Counted from the stretch's first letter, positions 35,640-45,125 are shown. The stretch: DNA of 64,000 nt from Inquilinus sp. KBS0705 (GCA_005938025.2 VCCI02000001.1:1736001-1800000); one strand, 5' to 3'. Translations and numbers: made by a program. Notes: generated by a model not told the origin, from the sequence alone.

Positions 35640-35890
35640 AGCACAACACTATTATCGTCAGTTTTAAGGCCTAAACCGTACTGCAATTTCAGCGGATAAG
35701 TACCCTGGCGGTTTGTGCACCCGTACTGTCAAAACGTGTTATTTTAAGGCCCTTAAACTGATTGACTTCTATACCATTCGATAAAAAATCCACCCGTCAA
35801 TTTATCCATTTCAATTTAAAGTCGTCAATCGTCAGGTCTTCTACATACTGTGCCAGAAAGCCCGATATATAGCTATCAAAAAGCTGATGG
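35636..35890 (-). pseudogene. Decayed C-terminal fragment of a beta-helix (pectinase/GH28-like) protein
   Basis: Three minus-strand frames join into one sensible C-terminus: SYISGFLAQYVEDLTIDDFK, then VDFLSNGIEVNQFKGLKITR after a frameshift, then YPLKLQYGLGLKTDDNSVV to TAA at 35636-35638. The repeated short strands ending in D/N turns are typical of parallel beta-helix glycanases. The frameshifts and missing upstream part make it a remnant. The family assignment is tentative. Confidence 0.5.
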
Positions 35891-35975
35891 TATTGCCCGG
35901 GGCACTGCGCAGGTCTGTATTACCCCCCGCTACATCATATCCGTTAACACCTCAATCAAATTAATTTCAAATAAA

Positions 35976-36007
35976 TTTGCGCAACTCAAAAGTTGCACAT
36001 ATATTTG
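35976..36007 (+). promoter_or_regulatory. Promoter of the ArsR operon
   Basis: The -33 element TTTG (35976-35979) and -7 element TATATTTG (36000-36007) are separated by 20 bp, an exact fit to the Bacteroidota consensus. Transcription should start near 36014. That rules out a longer ArsR start at 35993. Confidence 0.75.
35981..35996. promoter_or_regulatory. ArsR-type operator 1
   Basis: GCAACT-CAAA-AGTTGC is a perfect dyad lying exactly between the -33 and -7 elements. Confidence 0.7.
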
Positions 36008-36022
36008 CAACCTCATGGTTGC
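36007..36022. promoter_or_regulatory. ArsR-type operator 2
   Basis: GCAACC-TCAT-GGTTGC is a perfect dyad with the same arms as operator 1 except one base. It overlaps the last base of the -7 element and the expected transcription start. The centres are 26 bp apart. Confidence 0.7.
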
Positions 36023-36028
36023 GTATTA

Positions 36029-36370
36029 ATGATTGACAAAATGAAACAAGATATATTCCAGGCCATAGCCGACCCGACACGTCGGGCTATTTTAACTTTA
36101 CTGGCTATACAGGCATTAACGCCAAATGCGATGGCCGAGAAATTTGATATGACCCGACAGGCAGTATCAAAACATATTAAAGTATTACACGAATGCGATT
36201 TGATTAAGCCCGAGCAAAACGGTAGAGAAATACATTATCACTTTAACGCTAAAAAAATGCAGCAATTTGACCATTGGTTAGCCCAATTCAGACAAAACTG
36301 GGAAACTCAATTTAACCAGCTTGACCAACTATTAACAACGATTAAGGAAGAAACCACTAAGTGGCATTGA
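36029..36370 (+). CDS. ArsR-family winged-helix repressor
   Basis: 113 residues from ATG 36029; ATG 36041 is the alternative. It is a compact winged helix with IFQAIADPTRRAILTLLA (helix 1-2), the recognition helix FDMTRQAVSKHIKVLHECDL and the wing IKPEQNGREIHYHFN. No metal-binding cysteine pair (CxC) is seen, so it is the non-metal type that usually controls SRPBCC genes. It heads an operon with an AHSA1-type and a VOC protein. Two dyads over its promoter predict autorepression. Confidence 0.9.
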   Translation: MIDKMKQDIFQAIADPTRRAILTLLAIQALTPNAMAEKFDMTRQAVSKHIKVLHECDLIKPEQNGREIHYHFNAKKMQQFDHWLAQFRQNWETQFNQLDQLLTTIKEETTKWH

Positions 36371-36400
36371 TACCAATAAATTAACTAACCATCAATAACA

Positions 36401-36892
36401 ATGAACAACGATTTACTATTTGATTTTAACGTTGATAAAGCAGCGAAGACCGTATATATAACCAAGGAATTTAACGCCGGGCAGGCTTTAGTATGGGATG
36501 CCTTTACCAAAGCCGAACTACTGGACCAATGGGGGGCACCTGCACCTATGCGCGCCAAAACCAGGTATATGAATTTTGAAGTTGGCGGGCGACGGTTTTA
36601 CGCTATGATAAGCCCGGACGGGGTGGCACGTTGGTCGGTGCAGGAATTTACCTCGATTACCCCTAAAACCAATTTTAAGATGTATAACGCGTTTGCGGAT
36701 GAAAACGAAAACCGTGAAATGCCGGGTTCTGAATGGGATTACAATTTTAGCGAGCAAAATGGCATAACCAAAGTAGACATTGTCGTTTATAATGAATCGT
36801 TCGAGCGATTGGAAAAATTATTAGAAGGCTTCAAAATCGGCTTCACCATGACCTTGAAAAACCTGGAAGGACTGTTGGCCACCCTATCGTAA
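36401..36892 (+). CDS. SRPBCC / AHSA1-family protein
   Basis: 163 residues forming a START-like ligand-binding fold ([20 protein letters not shown] at the start; C-terminal helix with [20 protein letters not shown]). The family binds hydrophobic ligands and is related to the Hsp90 activator Aha1. ArsR-SRPBCC pairs are common in Bacteroidota, but their ligand is unknown. It lies 30 bp after the ArsR gene. Confidence 0.88.
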   Translation: MNNDLLFDFNVDKAAKTVYITKEFNAGQALVWDAFTKAELLDQWGAPAPMRAKTRYMNFEVGGRRFYAMISPDGVARWSVQEFTSITPKTNFKMYNAFADENENREMPGSEWDYNFSEQNGITKVDIVVYNESFERLEKLLEGFKIGFTMTLKNLEGLLATLS

Positions 36893-36938
36893 AATAAATA
36901 AACAAAGAAAATTTACAATCACATTTAAAATAAAAATT

Positions 36939-37367
36939 ATGAGAACAATTAACCCATGGATCAACTTTAACGGAAATGCCGAAGAAGCGTTCACTTTCTA
37001 CAAATCAGTTTTTGGCGGAGAATTCACCAAGATCGTTCGCTTTAGCGACTTGGCAAGCGATGAATTTAAGGTACCGGAAAACGAAGCGAACAAGATAATG
37101 ACCATTGCCTTGCCGCTTGGTAAACACAATGTATTACTTGCCAATGATGTACCCGAATTTATGGGCCCGGTGAATGAAACCGAAAACCGGTCTAAAATAG
37201 TGGTTAGTGCAGAAAGCCGTGAAGAAGCAGACCATATATTCAACGGATTATCTGCAGGTGGCCAAGTTGAAGGACCGATTGGCGACAGTCCATGGGGTAC
37301 TTACGCCGGAATGTTTAGAGATAAATATGGCATTGAATGGATAGTGGAATTTGATCCTACATTATAA
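36939..37367 (+). CDS. VOC-fold protein (PhnB / 3-demethylubiquinone methyltransferase-like)
   Basis: 142 residues with two beta-alpha-beta-beta-beta modules of the glyoxalase/vicinal-oxygen-chelate fold. The start INPWINFNGNAEEAFTFYKS and the end GTYAGMFRDKYGIEWIVEFD match the PhnB-like group. The role is unknown; members bind small ligands or act on antibiotics. It lies 46 bp after the SRPBCC gene and completes the ArsR operon, which is closed by a strong terminator. Confidence 0.88.
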   Translation: MRTINPWINFNGNAEEAFTFYKSVFGGEFTKIVRFSDLASDEFKVPENEANKIMTIALPLGKHNVLLANDVPEFMGPVNETENRSKIVVSAESREEADHIFNGLSAGGQVEGPIGDSPWGTYAGMFRDKYGIEWIVEFDPTL

Positions 37368-37405
37368 TGTCGTTAAAGTATTAACAATACTTTTGTGAAT
37401 ATTCA

Positions 37406-37433
37406 TAATTGGGCTCTACAAAGAGCCCAATTA
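37406..37433. terminator. Bidirectional terminator
   Basis: TAATTGGGCTCT and AGAGCCCAATTA form a 12-bp perfect stem with a 4-nt loop, between the convergent VOC gene and M13 peptidase gene. Confidence 0.88.
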
Positions 37434-37480
37434 TTTTACTCTTTTATAATCAAGTCTTTTTTTGTTACACCACTATGTGA

Positions 37481-39499
37481 TTACCAGATCCTTATTCTTT
37501 CGTTTTGTGCCTTGTAGTTTTTTTCGCCTGGCTTTAAGTTAAAAGCCCGGTAAAAAGGTTCAAAATTCATTAAAGGGCCGTTTACCCGCCATGTAGCCGG
37601 CGAATGCGGATTGGTGTTTACATAGGTGCGAAGAAAAGCATCTCTTGTTTTCACCCTCCATATCCTGGCTATCGACAAAAAGAAACGCTGGTCGGGTGTA
37701 AATCCATCTATCTTATCGTCACTCTTCCCCTGTTCGGTCATTTTAAATGCATCAAAGGCAATAGCAACACCACCATTATCGGCGGTATTTTCTCCTAATG
37801 TAAGGGGGCCTTTAACATGCACAGTATCTAAAACAGTAAATGAACTATACAAATTAGCCAGTTGAGCGGTCTTTTCTTTAAATTTCTTATAATCCTCTTT
37901 GGTCCACCAGTTTTTTACGTTGCCGTCTTTGTCAAACTGGGCGCCCTGGTCATCAAAGGCATGTGTCATTTCGTGCCCTATCACCATGCCGATACCGCCA
38001 TAGTTAATGGCATCATCTGCCGTAAAATCAAAGTAAGGATATTGTAATATACCGGCAGGGAAAACTATCTCGTTTGCCGATGGGTTGTAGTATGCCGTAA
38101 CCGTAGATGGTGTGGTTCCCCATTCTGTTTTGTCAACCGGCTTATTCAGTTTTGCCAAATCGGTTTGATAGTCGTTCTTATTCAGCGACAACAGGTTTTC
38201 AAAAAATTCATTCCTGTTTATCTGCACCTTGTCGTAGTTTCTCCATTTGTCCGGATAGCCTATTTTCTTTGTTATTGTATATAACTTCTCTTTTGCCTTT
38301 TGTTTGGTGCTATCGCTCATCCAGTCTAAATGGTTAATGCGGTTCTCGAATGACTTTTGCAGGTTGTTAACCAGCGTTAGCACCCGGTTTTTTGCATCCT
38401 CGTTAAAATACCGTTTTACGTATAGTTGCCCTAAAGCCATCCCTAAGTTGTTATCAACATTCGCGGTCATTATCTGTCTGCGGGACTTCTGTGTATCTTC
38501 TCCCGATAACACTTTGTTAAACGCAAACGAAGCATCTACAAAAGGCTGACTAAGCCTATCGGCGTAGTTTTGAAGCGTTGCCGCTTTTAAATAAAGCTTC
38601 CAGTTGGCTATGCTAACGGACTTTAACATTGTGTTCAGCTTTTCGTAATAACCGGGCTGGGCCACATCTATCGAATCGGTATGGGCACCTATATGGGTAA
38701 GCAGGGTAGCCCAGACTATGTTAGCTTGTGCTTTGCCGATAGCAGCAACTGCCATTTTATTGAAATTTGCATTAACATCTCTCAGCTCTATGTTAGATTT
38801 ACTTGCTGCTGCCAGTTGCTTTTCGATACTGTAAACGATAGCTGCATTCTTCATTGCAGTGGCACGGCTGCTACCGGTTAGCTGAAACAGATTGCGCAGG
38901 TAGGCTTTGTAAGCTTGCTGAACATGAAGCGTAGCGGAATCTGTTTTGAAATAATAATTTTTTTCGGGTAAGCCGGTGCCGCCCTGGTACACATGGGCTA
39001 TATTGATACCGCTGTTTTTATTGTCAGGAGAAATACCAAAGCTGATTATAGAGCGGTTCCCAGATGTCATCTCGTTGGCTATAAATTTAAGCAACCCGGC
39101 AACATTGCTGATGGCATCAATGCGTACCAGTATAGGCTTCACCGGCCCAAATCCGCGGCGGTTGATAGTCGCCATGTCCATGCCCGACGCATAAAAGTCC
39201 CCAACCTTTTGCTCAATACTCCCATTCGTATTCTTTGCCTTTGAAACGCTATCCAATATATTTTGCAGCAAGCGTTTTTGCGGAATATTAAGGAACGAAT
39301 ATGAGCCAACACCAGCCTGGTCGTTATCAATCTTAACCGTATCGTACCAGCGCCCGTTAACATATCTAAAAAAGTTATCGCCCGGTTTAATGGCGGGGTC
39401 TAATCCGGGTACATCAACAAAAACTCTCTTTTGGGCATTGGCATTAGCCCAAACGCTAAAAAGCACTACGGTTAAAAACAGGTAAAATATTTTTTTCAT
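37481..39499 (-). CDS. M13-family (neprilysin/PepO-type) zinc metallopeptidase
   Basis: 672 residues with a signal peptide (cleavage near VWANANAQ). The zinc site HExxH is in VIGHEMTHAFDDQG (near residue 505). The third ligand is in LGENTADNGG (near 565), and NAYYNP-type text is present (TAYYNPSANEIVFPAGIL). It cleaves oligopeptides in the periplasm or on the surface. Monocistronic. Confidence 0.95.
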   Translation of the reverse strand: MKKIFYLFLTVVLFSVWANANAQKRVFVDVPGLDPAIKPGDNFFRYVNGRWYDTVKIDNDQAGVGSYSFLNIPQKRLLQNILDSVSKAKNTNGSIEQKVGDFYASGMDMATINRRGFGPVKPILVRIDAISNVAGLLKFIANEMTSGNRSIISFGISPDNKNSGINIAHVYQGGTGLPEKNYYFKTDSATLHVQQAYKAYLRNLFQLTGSSRATAMKNAAIVYSIEKQLAAASKSNIELRDVNANFNKMAVAAIGKAQANIVWATLLTHIGAHTDSIDVAQPGYYEKLNTMLKSVSIANWKLYLKAATLQNYADRLSQPFVDASFAFNKVLSGEDTQKSRRQIMTANVDNNLGMALGQLYVKRYFNEDAKNRVLTLVNNLQKSFENRINHLDWMSDSTKQKAKEKLYTITKKIGYPDKWRNYDKVQINRNEFFENLLSLNKNDYQTDLAKLNKPVDKTEWGTTPSTVTAYYNPSANEIVFPAGILQYPYFDFTADDAINYGGIGMVIGHEMTHAFDDQGAQFDKDGNVKNWWTKEDYKKFKEKTAQLANLYSSFTVLDTVHVKGPLTLGENTADNGGVAIAFDAFKMTEQGKSDDKIDGFTPDQRFFLSIARIWRVKTRDAFLRTYVNTNPHSPATWRVNGPLMNFEPFYRAFNLKPGEKNYKAQNERIRIW

Positions 39500-39629
39500 A
39501 AACTAAAGAATTGCTTAAAGATAATAAATCTTTACTGCCACCCAACCGGATTTAAAAAGCATTAACCAGCAGATACAGTGAGCCAATCATCCGCTATTTT
39601 TTCCACCCCGGTACTCTGACGCTAATTTG

Positions 39630-39637
39630 TATATTTG
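39630..39637 (+). promoter_or_regulatory. Possible -7 element of the fucosidase gene
   Basis: TATATTTG fits TAnnTTTG, 51 bp before the ATG; no clear -33 element. It is followed by GGTTGCGTAGC, an 11-base match to a half of the LacI operator at 45126-45161. Confidence 0.35.
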
Positions 39638-39688
39638 GTTGCGTAGCCACCCTCGAAAGTAGTTGTTAAAAGTAAAAAGTAGTTTAAA

Positions 39689-41776
39689 ATGTCTAAAACC
39701 TGCAAAGTTCATCTGTTCACGCTTGCCTTTTCCCTATGTTGCTTTTATGGGTATGCGCAAAAAAACGCTCCGGCACCTGTAGGGCCTATCCCCTCACAAA
39801 ACCAGCTAAGGTGGCAGCAAATGGAGTATTATGCATTTGTGCATTTTTCGTTAAATACCTATACCGACCAATCATGGGGGTATGGTAATGAAGATGTTAA
39901 GCTTTTTAACCCCACTAAGTTAGATTGCCGCCAATGGGCCCGCATTTGCAAACAGGCGGGCATGAAAGGCATTATCATTACCGCCAAGCACCATTGCGGT
40001 TTTTGCTTGTGGCCTTCAAAATACACCGAATACTCGGTAAAGAATGCCCCATGGAAAGATGGCAATGGCGACGTGATACGCGAAATGGCTGATGCCTGTA
40101 AGGAATATGGTTTAAAACTTGGCATTTACCTATCGCCATGGGACAGGAACCGGGCCGATTACGGTAAGCCTGAATACATACAGTATTTTAGAAATCAGCT
40201 AAGAGAATTGCTTACCAACTATGGCCCCATCTTCGAGATATGGTTTGATGGTGCAAATGGTGGCTCGGGATACTATGGTGGGGCTAATGAAACCCGCACT
40301 ATCGACCGTAAAACTTATTACGATTGGGAAAATACTTATAAGCTTGTACGTAAACTGCAACCCAATATTGTTATATGGAACGATGGCGGAAACCGGGCCG
40401 ACCTACGCTGGGTAGGTACAGAAGGCGGAGCCGTTGGCGCAACTAATTGGAGCCTGCTAAATGCCATCGGTGATGTACCTTATGATATGTTGCACTATGG
40501 GGTTGAAAATGGTGATGCCTGGGTACCTGCGGAAGTAAATACATCTATACGGCCCGAATGGTTTTATCACCCCAGCGAAGATACTAAAGTAAAATCTGTA
40601 CCTGATCTGATGGAGATATTTTACAACTCCATAGGGCATAACGGTAGCCTGCTGCTTAATTTCCCTATAATGCCTAACGGGCTGATAAACCACACTGATG
40701 AAAAAAATGTATTGGAATTTGCTAAAGCAGTTAAAATTGCATTTGCGGTAAATCTGGCAAAAAACAAACCTGCTAAAGCTTCTAACGTACGCTCAGGCGA
40801 TAAAAGCTTTATTGCCGCCAACGCTATTGACGACAATAAAGACACCTATTGGGCCACAGACGATGGCATAAAAGCCGCATCGCTTACAATTGATTTAGGC
40901 CGATCTACTAAATTTAACCGCTTTTTGGTGCAAGAGTATATCCCCTTAGGACAAAGGGTAAAATCGTTCGCCATACAGGCACTTGTTAATGGCCGCTGGC
41001 AGGAATTGGCAAAAGGCACAACCATTGGTTACAAGCGCATACTAAGCTTCCCTACAGTAAAAGCCACTAAGGTACGCCTGCAAATAACCGATGCTAAAGC
41101 CTCGTTGGTTATTGCTAATGCAGGGGTATATTTTGCACCACAAATACTTACCGCCCCTACCATTATCAGGAACCAGGCAGGTGACATAACAATAACACCG
41201 GCAGATAATGAATCGGTGATCTATTATACGACAGACGGAACCTCTCCCACCCCTAAAAATAAAAAATATACTAAGCCTTTTCCCGCTGTTGGCAAACCTG
41301 AGATCAGGGCCATTGTTTATGATCCAAATACACATAAAAGCAGCACTGAAACACATGAAAGGTTTGATATTGTTAGAAAAGATTGGAAAGTAATTGGCAG
41401 TGACGATGAAAAATCAAGTGCTATTTTAGATGGTAACCCGGCTACAGCCTGGCATCAAAGCAAAGACAAAAAACTACCGCAAGACCTGGTGCTGGATTTA
41501 GGTAAAGATGAACATCTTGCTGGTTTTAGGTATTTACCTGATCAAAGCACATGGAGCCCTGGCATTATCTCGGGTTACGAATTATATATCTCAGAAAACA
41601 ATAGCGACTGGAGACTGGTTAGCCAGGGCGAATTCCCTAACATTAAGAACAACCCTTTGTGGCAAACGATAAAATTTACGCCGCAAATGGCAAGGTATAT
41701 TAAATTCAGGGCGCTGAAAAACACAGAAAACACCAATGAGACCGGCTATGCTGAAATAGATATCATTACCCGGTAA
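39689..41776 (+). CDS. Secreted GH29 alpha-L-fucosidase with two discoidin-type domains
   Basis: 695 residues with a signal peptide (ends near CFYGYAQ). The GH29 catalytic domain (about 30-350) contains KHHCGFCLWPSKYTEY and the expected nucleophile Asp in EIWFDGANGG (near residue 187). An F5/8 type C (discoidin) domain follows (about 360-480), then a chitobiase-C-like segment (about 490-555; VIYYTTDGTSPTP) and a second discoidin domain (about 560-695). It releases L-fucose from glycans, with the added domains binding the polymer. It may share regulation with the GH109 operon. Confidence 0.93.
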   Translation: MSKTCKVHLFTLAFSLCCFYGYAQKNAPAPVGPIPSQNQLRWQQMEYYAFVHFSLNTYTDQSWGYGNEDVKLFNPTKLDCRQWARICKQAGMKGIIITAKHHCGFCLWPSKYTEYSVKNAPWKDGNGDVIREMADACKEYGLKLGIYLSPWDRNRADYGKPEYIQYFRNQLRELLTNYGPIFEIWFDGANGGSGYYGGANETRTIDRKTYYDWENTYKLVRKLQPNIVIWNDGGNRADLRWVGTEGGAVGATNWSLLNAIGDVPYDMLHYGVENGDAWVPAEVNTSIRPEWFYHPSEDTKVKSVPDLMEIFYNSIGHNGSLLLNFPIMPNGLINHTDEKNVLEFAKAVKIAFAVNLAKNKPAKASNVRSGDKSFIAANAIDDNKDTYWATDDGIKAASLTIDLGRSTKFNRFLVQEYIPLGQRVKSFAIQALVNGRWQELAKGTTIGYKRILSFPTVKATKVRLQITDAKASLVIANAGVYFAPQILTAPTIIRNQAGDITITPADNESVIYYTTDGTSPTPKNKKYTKPFPAVGKPEIRAIVYDPNTHKSSTETHERFDIVRKDWKVIGSDDEKSSAILDGNPATAWHQSKDKKLPQDLVLDLGKDEHLAGFRYLPDQSTWSPGIISGYELYISENNSDWRLVSQGEFPNIKNNPLWQTIKFTPQMARYIKFRALKNTENTNETGYAEIDIITR

Positions 41777-41795
41777 CACTTAAACGTATAAGTAG

Positions 41796-41837
41796 TTAAC
41801 AAGAAGCCTTTTCAAATATGAAAAGGCTTCTTGTTAA
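41796..41837. terminator. Bidirectional terminator
   Basis: A perfect 19-bp inverted repeat (TTAACAAGAAGCCTTTTCA and its complement, 4-nt loop) lies between the convergent fucosidase and GH109-type genes. Confidence 0.92.
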
Positions 41838-41845
41838 ACCGTGGT

Positions 41846-43195
41846 CTACAAACCACTATCGTCCAGTGCGAAGGTGTTTTTACGTTCCTTCCACTTACCC
41901 TTTGTAAAATCGGGGAATTTTTGCGGCATATTGCCTTCTGCTATTGATTTTTCGGATAGCGGCGTTATCACACTCATGGTTAACGAGTCGTAAACATCTA
42001 TCGGTGTTTGTTTCTTTTGTTTTAGGGCTTCTACAAAGCCGTTAAAAACAAACCAATCCATACCACCATGGCCGGCTCCTTCGGCATATTTTTCAAACTT
42101 TTTCCAAAGCGGATGGTCGTATTTTTCAAACCACTCGCTGGCTTTATCCCACTCGTCGTAGTTCTTTGATTTCCCTTCGATGTATACCGATTCGGCTACG
42201 TCCATCCAGATACCTTCAGTGCCCTGCACCCTAAACCCTAACGAGTATGGGCGGGGCAAGTGGGTATCGTGGCTAAGGGTAACCGTTTCGCCATTGGCGC
42301 AGTTAATCATTGTAGTAGTTACATCGCCATTTTTAAACTTGATCTTTGAGTTTTTATTTCCGGGAGATACCTTATCAATATAGTTATGCAACCCGATGGA
42401 TTTTGACGAGAACGATATCAGGTTGGTAAAGCTGTTACCCCGGTTTATATCAATATAATTCATCACCGGGCCGGCACCATGCGTAGGGTAAATATCGCCA
42501 TCGCGGTCAATATTCCATTGGGTACGCCATTGGGCCTCGCCCATGGTATTAGGGCCAAACTCAGCACCCTTACCACTAAAGCTTTTACCATCGTTAAACA
42601 ATACACCACGTAAGTCGTGCTGATAGCCACCTTCCAGGTGCACCAAATCGCCAAAAACGTTTTGGCGGGCCATGTTTAAAGCGGCCATCACGTCGCGACG
42701 GTAGCAAACGTTCTCCAGTGTCATGTAAGGCATTTTTGTTTCTTCATGGGCGTGCAGTATATCCCAGTGATCCTTTTCGGTTATACCGGCTATAACCTCG
42801 CAACCAACGTATTTACCTGCGCGCATGGCAGCTATAGATTGCTCTTTATGAAACTGCCATGGGGTAGCTATTATTACCCCGTCAATATCCTTACGGTCAA
42901 GCAGTTTTTTATAAGCGTCAAGCCCGCCTGTGTATTCGGCAGGGAGTTTCTTTTGTGCTTTTACAAATTGCGCACGGCAATACTTTAATGAGCTTTCCTG
43001 TATATCGCAAATAGCAATTATCTCTACATCGTCGCGCAACAAACCTTCGCTAATATGGCTACGGCCACGAAGGCCAACGCCTATATAACCTAAGCGAACT
43101 TTATCGGCGTTTTTACCAAACAGTAGCCCTGAAGGTAGTATGGTAAAACCGGCTAATCCAACAGCGGTGTTCCTAACAAATTGTCTGCGATCCAT
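41846..43195 (-). CDS. GH109-type NAD-dependent glycosidase (Gfo/Idh/MocA fold)
   Basis: 449 residues. A Tat-type N-terminus (MDRRQFVRNTAVGLAGF) is followed by a Rossmann fold (VRLGYIGVGLRGRSHI). Signature segments of the GH109 alpha-N-acetylgalactosaminidase group are present: PTHGAGPVMNYIDINRG and GAGHGGMDWFVFNGF (His of HGG is a catalytic-site residue in the group). These enzymes cleave through NAD-assisted oxidation/elimination rather than hydrolysis by acids. The gene is last in an operon with a CBM9-like protein and a sugar kinase. GalNAc specificity is inferred from family; it could be another glycosidase of the same fold. Confidence 0.85.
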   Translation of the reverse strand: MDRRQFVRNTAVGLAGFTILPSGLLFGKNADKVRLGYIGVGLRGRSHISEGLLRDDVEIIAICDIQESSLKYCRAQFVKAQKKLPAEYTGGLDAYKKLLDRKDIDGVIIATPWQFHKEQSIAAMRAGKYVGCEVIAGITEKDHWDILHAHEETKMPYMTLENVCYRRDVMAALNMARQNVFGDLVHLEGGYQHDLRGVLFNDGKSFSGKGAEFGPNTMGEAQWRTQWNIDRDGDIYPTHGAGPVMNYIDINRGNSFTNLISFSSKSIGLHNYIDKVSPGNKNSKIKFKNGDVTTTMINCANGETVTLSHDTHLPRPYSLGFRVQGTEGIWMDVAESVYIEGKSKNYDEWDKASEWFEKYDHPLWKKFEKYAEGAGHGGMDWFVFNGFVEALKQKKQTPIDVYDSLTMSVITPLSEKSIAEGNMPQKFPDFTKGKWKERKNTFALDDSGL

Positions 43196-43219
43196 AATTT
43201 TTTGCTTTTTTATTAATAA

Positions 43220-43888
43220 TTATAATTGAATTGACGCCGCCATTTGCTGCGTACTAAAGGTTATCGGTTTAAAAAATTGGGGCAGGTGGAATTCCGGCGT
43301 TTCATTATGGATGTTATTCCAACATAAGTAATGGGGTTCGGGTAAACTGTCTCCGCATTTAAAAAAATTAACCCTGGCAGTGCTTCCCTCAAAACACAAA
43401 GCCGGGTGAAACGTAAAAATGTTTTTGGGGATGCATAAGGCCAATTCCCATTCTATATCATCGCCCTCGGTGCTTTTTATAAGCGTTTGATGTTCAATAG
43501 TTTTTAGCATGTTGACAGGTATAAAAGCACGCCCTAATTTATGCAGCCCGTATTGAACCCTGGAGGTGCCAAAGCAGTTAAACTCAAGGTTATAATAGCT
43601 TTCGTCATTATCAAAAGCGATGAAGAACTCCACGCAACTATCTTCATACACAGGGTCGTTAAATTGGCTATACTGCGCCCGCAAGGTGCGTTCGCTTACA
43701 AAATATTTCAAATACATATGATTTGTATCGTAAGCTATAGTAAATGATACTGATGGCTGCTGCTCATCTGCCGCCCAGGGCGCAAATGGCATAGGCCGCC
43801 GTTCAAGGCCATCTAACACCCGTGAAAAATCATCCGAGTTGTCCAAATCATTAAGGCAAGGTATATACTCCATAGCTACCCTCTGCAT
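43220..43888 (-). CDS. CBM9-like carbohydrate-binding protein
   Basis: 222 residues with the family 9 carbohydrate-binding-module-like fold seen in many Bacteroidota proteins (VSFTIAYDTNHMYLKYFVSE; DPVYEDSCVEFFIAFDND). No signal peptide is seen, so it may be cytoplasmic or exported by another route. Its ATG overlaps the kinase stop by one base (TAATG), which predicts translational coupling. It lies 24 bp before the GH109-type gene. Confidence 0.75.
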   Translation of the reverse strand: MQRVAMEYIPCLNDLDNSDDFSRVLDGLERRPMPFAPWAADEQQPSVSFTIAYDTNHMYLKYFVSERTLRAQYSQFNDPVYEDSCVEFFIAFDNDESYYNLEFNCFGTSRVQYGLHKLGRAFIPVNMLKTIEHQTLIKSTEGDDIEWELALCIPKNIFTFHPALCFEGSTARVNFFKCGDSLPEPHYLCWNNIHNETPEFHLPQFFKPITFSTQQMAASIQL

Positions 43889-45012
43889 TAGTTTTGGTTT
43901 GGTTTATATTTAGCCATTTCGCTTAGTATTGTTTGGTGCATTTGGGCAGAAGCTGCAGTCAGTTTTTTAAACAGTTGCAATTGCGCTTTTGTACGCTGCA
44001 GGTTATGGCCTTCAAATTTTATTTTATAATAGGTATCCCCGTTAATATAATCGGTTAAAAAGCGTACAGTTTGCGTGTAGGGCAATAACAACACCCCTTT
44101 CACCAACGATTCCACCTCAGCATCCGTAAGGAATGTAGCGGCTTCTTTTAAATAGCCTTGTACGTAAGCATTAAACAGTGGCATATTCAGTTGAATTTTT
44201 TCCAGATCTGCCTCATCCTCAGTTGTGCTGTTAATAATGCTGCGTATGGCATCACCAAAATCATAAGCTACGTAACCATCCATCACCGTTTCCAGGTCGA
44301 TAACGCATTGGGCTTCGTCCTTACTGTTTAGTAATACATTATTAAACTTTGTATCGTTATGGATAACACGTTTTGGCAATATTGCAGCATTTTGGGGTTG
44401 CTGAAAGTATTGCATCTCACTTGCATAATATTGTATGATATCCAATTCGTCCTTTACAGATGCTACACGGCCCTTTGGGTTGTTATGCACCGCTTCGCTC
44501 AATTGCTTAAGCCTGAATTGTACATTATGAAAATTAGGTATCACCTCATATATTTTGCCTGCCGGGATATCCGACAACATAGATTGAAACTTGCCAAAAG
44601 CACGCCCGCCTTCATAAGCCTGCTTGGGTGTTTCTACCACATTATAACTTTTAGTATCGCTTAAAAAGAAAAACATGCGCCAATAGTCACCGGCACTATC
44701 GCGGTAAAAAAATTGGTTACTATCTGTAGGTATAAGCGTCATCACCTCCTTTTGCGGATCGCCATAACCCTGCGCCATAATTTTGTGCTTTATATGCTCG
44801 GTTACCATGCGCATGTTATCCATCAGCTTCTCTACATTGGTGAAAATATGATGATTGATGCGCTGCAATAGGTAATCAGGGCCACCCGCGACTATATTCT
44901 TTAACCTGAATGTATCATTAATATGCCCCGAGCCATACGGTTTTTGCGAACCGGCATCTGCCGAGCACTTAAAGTGAGACACTACCTCCGCTATGTTTTC
45001 TGAACCTTGCAC
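43888..45012 (-). CDS. Sugar kinase of the aminoglycoside-phosphotransferase fold (N-acetylhexosamine 1-kinase-like)
   Basis: 374 residues. The catalytic loop is VIHNDTKFNNVLL (HxDxxxxN) and the metal-binding segment is CVIDLETVMDGYVAYDFGDA. Full length and N-terminal text (GSGHINDTFRL; LLQRINHHIF) match the NahK-like group often annotated as mucin desulfatase or phosphotransferase. It would phosphorylate N-acetylhexosamine at the anomeric carbon using ATP. It is the first gene of the operon and sits directly downstream of paired LacI operators. Co-occurrence with a GH109-type enzyme supports amino-sugar salvage. Confidence 0.82.
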   Translation of the reverse strand: MQGSENIAEVVSHFKCSADAGSQKPYGSGHINDTFRLKNIVAGGPDYLLQRINHHIFTNVEKLMDNMRMVTEHIKHKIMAQGYGDPQKEVMTLIPTDSNQFFYRDSAGDYWRMFFFLSDTKSYNVVETPKQAYEGGRAFGKFQSMLSDIPAGKIYEVIPNFHNVQFRLKQLSEAVHNNPKGRVASVKDELDIIQYYASEMQYFQQPQNAAILPKRVIHNDTKFNNVLLNSKDEAQCVIDLETVMDGYVAYDFGDAIRSIINSTTEDEADLEKIQLNMPLFNAYVQGYLKEAATFLTDAEVESLVKGVLLLPYTQTVRFLTDYINGDTYYKIKFEGHNLQRTKAQLQLFKKLTAASAQMHQTILSEMAKYKPNQN

Positions 45013-45125
45013 TATCCTTATTTAACTATTGGGGAACCTGATAAAACCATTTGTTAAGAGTAAAAATGGTATAAAAAACACTTGTAAACAAAGGCATATC
45101 CGCTTGTACATGCAGTATTACGCTA

